NCBI GenBank assembly: GCA_964645205.1
Contig: CAZYBO010000008.1
Location: forward strand, 27,477-91,476
DNA from: CAZYBO01 sp964645205
GTDB lineage: Bacteria > Pseudomonadota > Alphaproteobacteria > Rickettsiales > SXRF01
DNA: 64,000 nt
Direction: 5' to 3'
Under the pieces are notes generated by a model that had not been told where the DNA came from, did no database searches, and worked only from the letters and a program-made list of their open reading frames with translations. Every line of letters starts with the position of its first letter. Positions within the stretch are counted from its first letter, which is position 1. Positions 34,574-41,649 of this stretch are shown piece after piece. Made by a program: the position numbers and the translations under genes.

Positions 34574-35263
34574 TTATCCCTGTTCCGCCCGCGCTTTCGC
34601 ACGGCGCTTGTCCACATACATCGACATATCTGCGGCGGCAAGGGCGGATTCAGCATCGTCGCCGTTGCGGATGGCATAGTATCCGAACGCTGTCGTTACC
34701 TGCAGTTGCTTGCCGTTGAACGTGAACGGCGTCTGCTTGAGTTTCTCGGCAATTTTGGCGCCGCGATTGCGCGCGGCGTCCTCGTCGGCATAATACATGA
34801 TAACGGCAAATTCATCCCCGCCGATGCGCGCCAGAAAGTCGGATTCGCGCATGGTCGTCGATAGCAATTGCGAAATATGGCGGATGGCGAGGTCGCCCGC
34901 CGCGTGGCCGTACGCATCGTTGATCTGCTTGAAATCGTTGAGGTCGAAATAGAGAATGGCGGAGGGATGGCCGTAGCGCCCATGCATCGTGATCGCCCAT
35001 GAAAGCCTGCGCAGGAACGCGCGGCGGTTGGGAATCGGGGCGACGCAATCCACATCTACGAGTTGTTCGATTTCGGCAAGACTCTCGCGTGTGCGCGTCA
35101 GTTCGCGGTTTACGTCATCGAGCTTTTCCATCAGCGCGGAGACGGCGAACGTTACCGAAGGGGTCATTTCCTGTGCGGGGATGCCAAGCAGCGCCACGCG
35201 TTCCGACATCTTGTTCTTCTTGGAAGGAGGCTCAGGCCTTTGCGCCTGTCTGATCGCGTCCAT
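34574..35263 (-). CDS. GGDEF diguanylate cyclase
   Basis: This 229-residue cytoplasmic protein has a short N-terminal coiled coil (about 40-70) and a GGDEF domain with an intact active site IGGDEFAVI (about residue 150) and an I-site RESD five residues before it. It is therefore probably an active, product-inhibited cyclase making c-di-GMP. The usual DxLTGLPNR entry is degenerate (CVAPIPNRRAF). There is no sensory domain, so input may be by partner or expression. c-di-GMP commonly controls pili and surface sugars, both encoded elsewhere in this window; that link is inference only. Confidence 0.9.
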   Translation of the reverse strand: MDAIRQAQRPEPPSKKNKMSERVALLGIPAQEMTPSVTFAVSALMEKLDDVNRELTRTRESLAEIEQLVDVDCVAPIPNRRAFLRRLSWAITMHGRYGHPSAILYFDLNDFKQINDAYGHAAGDLAIRHISQLLSTTMRESDFLARIGGDEFAVIMYYADEDAARNRGAKIAEKLKQTPFTFNGKQLQVTTAFGYYAIRNGDDAESALAAADMSMYVDKRRAKARAEQG

Positions 35264-35328
35264 GATGTCTCCTTAACCCAAATGTGCCAGAACGTGGCGT
35301 AACCACTGTTTAATGAATATACATATAA

Positions 35329-35356
35329 ACATTAATAATTGATTAATGAAAGTCAA
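35329..35356 (-). promoter_or_regulatory. Candidate promoter for the diguanylate cyclase gene
   Basis: On the minus strand TTGACT (35356-35351), a 16-base spacer and TAATGT (35334-35329) point toward the cyclase start at 35263. The region is clearly AT-richer than its surroundings. Confidence 0.4.
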
Positions 35357-35378
35357 AAAACATAACGTTCTCGCCTGT

Positions 35379-35406
35379 TTGACATTTTTAGTGACATTTT
35401 TAGCAT
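35379..35406 (+). promoter_or_regulatory. Candidate purE promoter with 12-bp tandem repeat
   Basis: TTGACA (35379-35384), a 16-base spacer and TAGCAT (35401-35406) precede the purE ATG by 42 bases. The promoter is built on a perfect tandem 12-mer, TGACATTTTTAG at 35380-35391 and 35392-35403, which could be a two-site operator. Confidence 0.5.
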
Positions 35407-35448
35407 TTCCTGTAGCTTTTCCCCCTTCTTAGATAAAGGTTGCACATA

Positions 35449-35937
35449 ATGCCGAAAACACAGGCGGATATCGCTATTATCATGGGCAGCACGTCCGACT
35501 GGGACACCATGCAGCACGCCGCCATCATCCTCGACGAATTCAAGGTCGCCTACGAGAAAAAAGTCGTCTCCGCGCACCGCACGCCCAAACGCCTTTACGA
35601 TTTCGCCGCCAGCGCGCGCGATAACGGATTCAAAGTCATCATCGCAGGCGCAGGCGGCGCCGCCCACCTCCCCGGCATGGCCGCCGCCATGACGCCCCTG
35701 CCCGTTCTCGGCGTGCCGGTGGAAAGCAAAGCGCTCAAAGGCCTCGACAGCCTGCTCTCCATCGCCCAGATGCCCGCAGGCATCCCCGTAGGCACGCTTG
35801 CCATCGGCAAGGCGGGTGCGACGAACGCGGCGCTGCTGGCAATTGCCATCCTCGCACTGGAAGATAAAGCGCTGGCAAAGAAACTGGAAAAATGGCGCAC
35901 AAAACAGACTGCCAGCGTAGCGGAGAAGCCCGTATAA
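35449..35937 (+). CDS. purE: N5-carboxyaminoimidazole ribonucleotide mutase PurE
   Basis: PurE rearranges N5-CAIR to CAIR in purine synthesis. The 162-residue protein has the class I blocks IIMGSTSDWDTM, KVVSAHRTPKRLYDFA and the GAGGAAHLPGMAAAMT loop. The ATG at 35449 is chosen over a TTG at 35440 because AAAGG lies at good distance. PurK, which makes N5-CAIR, is encoded next, separated by a long palindromic repeat. Confidence 0.96.
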   Translation: MPKTQADIAIIMGSTSDWDTMQHAAIILDEFKVAYEKKVVSAHRTPKRLYDFAASARDNGFKVIIAGAGGAAHLPGMAAAMTPLPVLGVPVESKALKGLDSLLSIAQMPAGIPVGTLAIGKAGATNAALLAIAILALEDKALAKKLEKWRTKQTASVAEKPV

Positions 35938-35957
35938 AATACTTCCGCCCCAACTTA

Positions 35958-36034
35958 TTGTCATTCCCGCGAAAGCGGGAATCTTGAGGTCAGGGCAAAG
36001 CAAGAATGGATTCCCGCTTTCGCGGGAATGACAA
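35958..36034. repeat. Long perfect inverted repeat of the TTCCCGCGAAAGCGGGAA type between purE and purK
   Basis: Two 26-base arms (35958-35983 and 36009-36034) are exact reverse complements around a 25-base loop, giving a strong hairpin in the purE-purK transcript. Each arm also contains the small palindrome CCCGCGAAAGCGGG. The outer arms TTGTCATT/AATGACAA resemble those of copy 1 at 23895-23985. This type of dispersed palindrome is widespread in proteobacteria. Confidence 0.85.
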
Positions 36035-36060
36035 GATTATACAGAATTTAGGTATCCTGC

Positions 36061-37143
36061 ATGATGATCAATTCCCCTCTTCCTCCCGGCTCTACCATCG
36101 GCATACTCGGTGGCGGTCAATTAGGGCGCATGTTGGCAATCGCTGCTGCCGAGCTTGGTTATCACACGCATATCTATTGCCCTGAAGCCGATGCACCTGC
36201 GTATGAAGTTTCCAAAAACAAAACCGTCGCGGCGTACGATAATAAGGTTGCGCTGAAAGCCTTCGCCCAAAGCGTCGATGTCGTCACTTACGAATTTGAA
36301 AATATCCCCGTATCCTGCGTCGAAGAATTAGCGAAATCCGTTCCGGTTTGGCCGGATGCGGCAACGCTCGCAAGCTGCCAGCACCGCGTACTGGAAAAGC
36401 AGGCGATCAACAAGATGGGCATCGCCACGGCGCCGTTTCATGCCATCACTTCACTGGAATCGCTGAACGAGGCCATCGTGAAAACCGGCCTGCCGGTGGT
36501 GCTGAAAACCGCGCGCATGGGCTATGACGGCAAAGGCCAGAACATGCTCAACGAAGGCTGCGACGTGGCTGCGAAATGGAATGCGCTGAATACGAACGAA
36601 GCGATTTTAGAAGGCTTCGTCGATTTCACCATGGAAATTTCCGTGATCGCCGCGCGCGATGCGAAAGGTAACATCGCCTGCTACCCGCCGGTGCAGAATA
36701 TCCATAAACACCATATCTTATCGGAAACCATCGTGCCCGCGCCGATCTCCGATGCGTTGTCGAAACAAGCGGAATCCATCGCGAAGAAAATCGCGGAAGG
36801 CTTAAACCTCGTGGGCATCCTCGCCATCGAAATGTTCGTCACGCGCAAGGGGGACATACTGGTGAACGAACTCGCCCCGCGTCCGCACAATTCCGGCCAC
36901 TGGACGATCGACGCCTGCGCCACCAGCCAGTTCGAGCAAACCGTCCGCGCCGTCTGCGGCCTGCCGCTGGGCAGCACGACTCGCCTGTGCGACGCCACGA
37001 TGCTCAACTTGATCGGTGACGACGCGAACGACTGGAAAAAATACCTCGCCATGCCGAATGCGAAACTGCATCTTTACGGCAAAAAAGAATCCCGCGCAGG
37101 GCGAAAAATGGGGCATGTAACGTTTTTAGGAGAAAAGTCATGA
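36061..37143 (+). CDS. purK: N5-carboxyaminoimidazole ribonucleotide synthase PurK
   Basis: PurK carboxylates aminoimidazole ribonucleotide using ATP and bicarbonate. This 360-residue ATP-grasp enzyme opens with IGILGGGQLGRMLA and contains VLKTARMGYDGKGQ, the ILEGFVDFTMEISVI strand and the metal/ATP segment VNELAPRPHNSGHWTIDA. The purEK pair is standard. The stop overlaps the next small gene (ATGA). Confidence 0.96.
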   Translation: MMINSPLPPGSTIGILGGGQLGRMLAIAAAELGYHTHIYCPEADAPAYEVSKNKTVAAYDNKVALKAFAQSVDVVTYEFENIPVSCVEELAKSVPVWPDAATLASCQHRVLEKQAINKMGIATAPFHAITSLESLNEAIVKTGLPVVLKTARMGYDGKGQNMLNEGCDVAAKWNALNTNEAILEGFVDFTMEISVIAARDAKGNIACYPPVQNIHKHHILSETIVPAPISDALSKQAESIAKKIAEGLNLVGILAIEMFVTRKGDILVNELAPRPHNSGHWTIDACATSQFEQTVRAVCGLPLGSTTRLCDATMLNLIGDDANDWKKYLAMPNAKLHLYGKKESRAGRKMGHVTFLGEKS

Positions 37144-37424
37144 CTATGAATACGACTCCAACATCATCGAAATGTCGCTTTGCTCCATTCGTCTCGAGTG
37201 TGATAGCAATAGCTGGGATGCTACTTATATCACAAGGTCTATCGTTCGCCCGATATTCCGAAACAAAGAATCTTGGCAACCTTATCGATGATCATGCTAT
37301 TTTATTGAGCATATGCGGTATAGGTCTGTTGTCCTGCTTTATTGTAATAACAAATTTACACGCACGAATTAAATGCCTTGAAACGAAAACGTCAGGAGAC
37401 GCGTCCAATGACAGCCACCAATAA
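37140..37424 (+). CDS. Small two-helix membrane protein of unknown function
   Basis: This 94-residue protein has two membrane helices (about 17-35 and 52-71) and a polar, Asp/Ser-rich C-terminus. The start overlaps the purK stop. Its 3' end passes the fumC start by 17 bases, so three genes are chained by overlaps. GC content is visibly lower than in purK and fumC and rare-looking codons (ATA, TCA, CTA) are frequent, which suggests recent acquisition or relaxed selection. No family is recognised. Confidence 0.5.
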   Translation: MTMNTTPTSSKCRFAPFVSSVIAIAGMLLISQGLSFARYSETKNLGNLIDDHAILLSICGIGLLSCFIVITNLHARIKCLETKTSGDASNDSHQ

Positions 37425-38823
37425 AATTTCTTCCACCTCCCCCCGCACCGAATCCGACTCTTTCGGCAACATCGACGTCGATGCTACCCGCTACTGGGGC
37501 GCGCAGACGCAGCGCAGCCTGCAGAATTTCAAGATCGGCGGCGAGACGATGCCCACGCCGCTGATTACCGCGTTCGGCGTGCTCAAACTTTGCGCGGCGC
37601 GCGTGAACATGCAGCTCGGCGTGCTCGATAAAGCCATCGGCGAAAAGATCGTCGCAGCCGCTTCGGAAGTGATCGACGGCAAAATGGAAGGCCATTTCCC
37701 GCTCGTCGTGTGGCAGACCGGCTCGGGCACGCAGACGAACATGAACGTCAACGAAGTCATCTCCAACCGCGCCATCGAAATGATGGGCGGCGTGATGGGC
37801 AGCAAGAAGCCCGTGCACCCGAACGACCATGTGAATATGGGGCAATCGTCGAACGATTCCTTCCCCACCGCGATGCATATCGCCGCTGCGTATGAAATTT
37901 CTAACCACCTGATTCCCTCGCTGCGCCACCTGCATTTCGCGCTCGCGAAAAAATCCAGCGAGTTCGCCGACATCATCAAGATCGGCCGCACGCATATGAT
38001 GGACGCCACGCCGCTCACGCTCGGCCAGGAATTCTCCGGCTACACGAAGCAGGTGGAAAACGCCATTCGCCGTGCGCAGGGCGTGTTGCCCGCGCTGTTC
38101 GAGCTGGCGCAAGGCGGCACCGCCGTCGGCACCGGCCTGAACGCGAAGAAAGGTTTTGCCGAAGCGTTTGCGGATGAAGTCGCCAAAGTCACCAAGCTGC
38201 CGTTCGTCTCCGCACCCAATAAATTCGAGGCGCTGGCCACGCACGACGCGCTGGTGGAAGCATCCGGCATGCTCAACACGCTCGCCGTGTCGCTCATGAA
38301 AATCGCCAACGACATCCGCCTGCTCGGTTCCGGCCCACGCTGCGGCCTGGGCGAATTGTCGCTGCCGGAAAACGAACCCGGCTCATCGATCATGCCCGGC
38401 AAGGTCAACCCCACGCAATCCGAAGCGATGACGATGGTATGCGCGCAGGTGATGGGCAACCATGTGGCGGTCACTATCGGCGGCAGCAACGGGCATTTCG
38501 AGCTGAACGTGTTCAAGCCGGTCATCATCTATAATGTGCTGCAATCCATCCGCCTGCTCGCCGACAGCGCCGTGAGCTTCACCGATAATTGCGTCGCAGG
38601 CATCGAAGCCAACCGCGAGCGCATCACCAAGCTGATGAACGAGTCCCTCATGCTGGTCACCGCGCTCAACCCCCATATCGGCTACGACAACGCCGCCAAG
38701 ATCGCCAAAAAAGCCCATAAGGAAGGCACGTCGCTGAAAGAAGCCGGCATCGCGCTCGGCCTGCTTACATCGGAACAATTCGACCAGTGGGTGAAGCCCG
38801 AGACCATGCTTGGGCCCAACTGA
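37408..38823 (+). CDS. fumC: Fumarate hydratase class II (FumC)
   Basis: FumC interconverts fumarate and malate in the TCA cycle. The 471-residue oxygen-stable enzyme has GSGTQTNMNVNEV, HPNDHVNMGQSSNDSFPTA and the superfamily signature GSSIMPGKVNPTQ. The ATG at 37408 has AGGAG upstream; an upstream TTG at 37378 adds a non-family Lys/Arg-rich lead. It overlaps the preceding small gene. Confidence 0.96.
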   Translation: MTATNKISSTSPRTESDSFGNIDVDATRYWGAQTQRSLQNFKIGGETMPTPLITAFGVLKLCAARVNMQLGVLDKAIGEKIVAAASEVIDGKMEGHFPLVVWQTGSGTQTNMNVNEVISNRAIEMMGGVMGSKKPVHPNDHVNMGQSSNDSFPTAMHIAAAYEISNHLIPSLRHLHFALAKKSSEFADIIKIGRTHMMDATPLTLGQEFSGYTKQVENAIRRAQGVLPALFELAQGGTAVGTGLNAKKGFAEAFADEVAKVTKLPFVSAPNKFEALATHDALVEASGMLNTLAVSLMKIANDIRLLGSGPRCGLGELSLPENEPGSSIMPGKVNPTQSEAMTMVCAQVMGNHVAVTIGGSNGHFELNVFKPVIIYNVLQSIRLLADSAVSFTDNCVAGIEANRERITKLMNESLMLVTALNPHIGYDNAAKIAKKAHKEGTSLKEAGIALGLLTSEQFDQWVKPETMLGPN

Positions 38824-38939
38824 AACAGGAAAATTCTTGCGTTTGCAGCCCGGAATGCGTACAATTAGAGCCTAGATTGCAGGATTTTCCAATAAATTCA
38901 ACCAATAGCCGTATTTCCAAGCGGCAAGCCTGAATAGCG

Positions 38940-38968
38940 TTGACAAAGAGCCAATAGTTAATTATTTA
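38940..38968 (+). promoter_or_regulatory. Candidate promoter for the 39018 gene
   Basis: TTGACA (38940-38945), a 17-base spacer and TATTTA (38963-38968) lie in an AT-rich stretch 50 bases before the gene. A second candidate, TTGCGT-N17-TACAAT, is at 38837-38865, just after fumC. The 194-base spacer holds no open frame with coding character. Confidence 0.4.
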
Positions 38969-39017
38969 TTAATTTAACTTTACGCATGTAACCTTTCAGA
39001 AGGTGGAAAGCAATCCT

Positions 39018-39491
39018 ATGCCTTATACTGCAGAATATTTGCCGGAAAATGAGTGGAAACGAGCCGAAGATCGTCCCGTCCCCCCCTATTACGATCTTGA
39101 AATACGTCAGCCCAAACCCAAACAGGGTGAGGTTCTTCCTACGCTTGATCATCGTATCGTCGCTGTGATCGATGCTTTTTGCGGCGCCATGCCGTCGGAA
39201 TTAAAAATTCCGCGCGGCAATACGCATGTTGTGGAGAATGAAAGAGATCTGCGTATGCTCGAAGACGCAGCCCAAAGACTTGCCGATTGGTATTATGGTC
39301 ACGAAAACAAGCTGAACTGGGTCGATGGCATTGGCAAGGTACGCGTGAACCAATGGCGACGCGTTGCCGTCGCAGATACAGTGTGTGCAGAGTACCGCGC
39401 AGCACATGGAATGCCCGCAGTAAATCCTGTCAAACGCTCCGATCCGCCAGAGTGGATGAAGAGCGGAAACGATCAGGTGTGTAGCGCTTAG
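39018..39491 (+). CDS. Hypothetical protein, 157 residues
   Basis: This soluble protein lacks a signal peptide. It begins MPYTAEYLPENEWKRAEDRP and is rich in Trp, Arg and Glu, with LEDAAQRLADWYYGHENKL as an amphipathic helix. AGAAGGTGG lies 12 bases before the ATG; a GTG at 39003 is a possible alternative. Third-position GC is lower than in the housekeeping genes. I do not recognise the family. It converges with the 627-residue gene. Confidence 0.55.
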   Translation: MPYTAEYLPENEWKRAEDRPVPPYYDLEIRQPKPKQGEVLPTLDHRIVAVIDAFCGAMPSELKIPRGNTHVVENERDLRMLEDAAQRLADWYYGHENKLNWVDGIGKVRVNQWRRVAVADTVCAEYRAAHGMPAVNPVKRSDPPEWMKSGNDQVCSA

Positions 39492-39510
39492 GAAATTCCT
39501 GCCGTCAGAT

Positions 39511-41394
39511 TCAGTGATAGCTATTGGTAGGCGGCGTTAAGTCGCGGAGCGCTTTGCGCAATTCTTCCTGATCGGCAAAACTTGCATTCGGTACAACCGT
39601 TTTATCAGCCGAATACCCCTTGGATTCGGGATTGCCCTGAATCAGGCGCTGGCGCCAGCCCGAATCGTTTTTGGCAGCCATTTTCCTGCGCTTCAGCTTT
39701 TCGTCCAGATTCACGTCCGCAGGCAACGACGTATCAAGCTCATTGCGGCGCCTACCCTCCGCTTCACGCACCGGATCTGCAAGCACTTCGAGTTTTACTG
39801 AGCTCAGGACTTCGCCCGCACCGGCCTTGAATTCGCCCCAGTTGAGATGAGCCGCACCGTCGATCATGCGCTCCAGGCTCATATCCATTTTACCCGTATC
39901 CCATATTTTTGCAGCCTCAGCCTTGGAATACATGTACGGCGTATAAGCGACGGCAGCGTTCGTATAGCGCTTGGCGAAATCCGATGAACTCCCACCCAGC
40001 ACCTTGCCTATTTGCTTTTCCAGCCTGCCGCCTGAAAATCTGTCCATTTTTCTGGTTCCAGCCTGAACCAGCGACACTGCCTCGGCATTCAATCCGCCCA
40101 CCGCATCGAAAAATTTTCCCTGAGGTGTCTCGGATTCTCCGTAAAGCTTCAGATCTTTTAAATTGTTGATTTCCGATCGCTCGGCAAACGTTCCGCCAGG
40201 CGTAATAAAGGCGTCTCTGTCTTTCCCACGAAACTGTGTCACACGCGTCACCCAGAAGGTCGGCACTACGGGGGTCATATAAATACCGCCTTTAATCACG
40301 CTGCGCACAAACCATTTTGCAACGTCGCCGATATTCGCAAGCAATCCCTGATTCTGCTTATGCGTATCTTCCGGAGAGCCGTAAAGCCTTGTCCGTTTGC
40401 CGTGGATTTTATTATCCGCGTAATCGTACAATTCGCGGTACATGAGCGTGCCCATGTTATACACGGTGAACCGTCCCTGCAGGTCGATCGCGCCTTCCAC
40501 TGCGAAGGTTTCCTTCGCTTTTTCGTCACGCACTTTAAAGGCGCTGCCGTTTTTGACATGGTCGAAATCCGTCGCAAAACCCGGGCTGATTTTATTGATA
40601 CCGGCGCGCTGGGCTTTCATGAAATAGGCGTAGGGAATGGCCACCGCCCAGTCTTCGCCGCCGTTGTACGATACATATTGCCACAGCGATTTGAGCGATT
40701 GCTTCACCGCTTCGGTGGGTTTGAACTGGCCATCTTCGCCGATCCATTTCTGGCGGACGTTCGGGTCTTTGCTTTTGCGGATGTTGGGGTCGACCCAACC
40801 CGCGATGTCGCGACCCCACGCATCGCCCACACTGGCGCAGAAGAAGTCGAACGTAACGCCGACCGATTCATGGCCGAGGCTGCGTCCGGGCGCACCGCCT
40901 ATGCCTTTCGTGAAGGTTTTGTTGAGCGGGCGGAAATTGACTGAGCGCAGACCCATTTCCTTGCCTGCGACTTGGGTGACCGTCCATTCGATGGGCTTGC
41001 CCACTACGGTGTCGATCAGCTTAGCGATGAACTGGAGTGGATTTTCCTGTTGCGTAAGCGTTTTCGTGGGATCGTAATGAAGCCCGTTATCAGGGTTCAT
41101 CCATTTTTTCGTGAGCATCCCACCGGCTGCGAAAAACGCAGCGCCCATAACGCCGCGCGAAAATACGCGGATAGCAAGCCGCCCAGACTTGGAATCGTTC
41201 CATGCTTTGCGATCGCTGTCCCAATCTTTCTGGGTGGTGCCTGCCAAATAGGGACTTCCTTTGGTGTACGCACCGATTCCTGCATCGCCGAACATGCCCG
41301 GCACGGCTCCGCCCCGCGCAGGTTGCGTTGCTTTTTCATCGCCCGCGCCACGGCCTGAAGCCGTTATTTCTTTATCTGACAAAGGCTTGTCCAT
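39511..41394 (-). CDS. Large protein of unknown function (627 residues)
   Basis: There is no signal peptide. The N-terminal 45 residues are charged and Gly-rich, then a Gly/Ala hydrophobic stretch (RGVMGAAFFAAGGMLTKKW, about 80-98) may touch or cross a membrane. Residues 130-210 include IEWTVTQVAG, a Gly-rich loop and a VTFDFFCASVGDAWG helix. The middle is rich in Tyr, Trp and Phe, and the last 90 residues are charged and helical. I do not recognise any named domain. It is divergent from the 847-residue gene over a 255-base spacer, and both share a style of Gly/Ala helices with aromatic loops, so a joint function is plausible but unproven. AAAGGAAAT precedes the ATG. Confidence 0.65.
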   Translation of the reverse strand: MDKPLSDKEITASGRGAGDEKATQPARGGAVPGMFGDAGIGAYTKGSPYLAGTTQKDWDSDRKAWNDSKSGRLAIRVFSRGVMGAAFFAAGGMLTKKWMNPDNGLHYDPTKTLTQQENPLQFIAKLIDTVVGKPIEWTVTQVAGKEMGLRSVNFRPLNKTFTKGIGGAPGRSLGHESVGVTFDFFCASVGDAWGRDIAGWVDPNIRKSKDPNVRQKWIGEDGQFKPTEAVKQSLKSLWQYVSYNGGEDWAVAIPYAYFMKAQRAGINKISPGFATDFDHVKNGSAFKVRDEKAKETFAVEGAIDLQGRFTVYNMGTLMYRELYDYADNKIHGKRTRLYGSPEDTHKQNQGLLANIGDVAKWFVRSVIKGGIYMTPVVPTFWVTRVTQFRGKDRDAFITPGGTFAERSEINNLKDLKLYGESETPQGKFFDAVGGLNAEAVSLVQAGTRKMDRFSGGRLEKQIGKVLGGSSSDFAKRYTNAAVAYTPYMYSKAEAAKIWDTGKMDMSLERMIDGAAHLNWGEFKAGAGEVLSSVKLEVLADPVREAEGRRRNELDTSLPADVNLDEKLKRRKMAAKNDSGWRQRLIQGNPESKGYSADKTVVPNASFADQEELRKALRDLTPPTNSYH

Positions 41395-41649
41395 TATTTC
41401 CTTTGCTCGTTACCGGCTGCCTCCCTAAGGGGAAAACCCTTTTACAGCCATGGTATTAGCCTAGCACGGCCAAGGCGTTAAGGTATATGAATTTTGTGTG
41501 ACAGTTTGATGACCTCCCCCTCCTCCACGGTGCTCCTTTCCGGGAATGTTGCAGTTGTGTGAAGTTTTTGCCTTATGCTCGCCGTGCGCTTGAGGCGACA
41601 CCCCCCTTCATGATAGTCTTTAGAACAGAGTATCGCAGGTACAAAAAAC

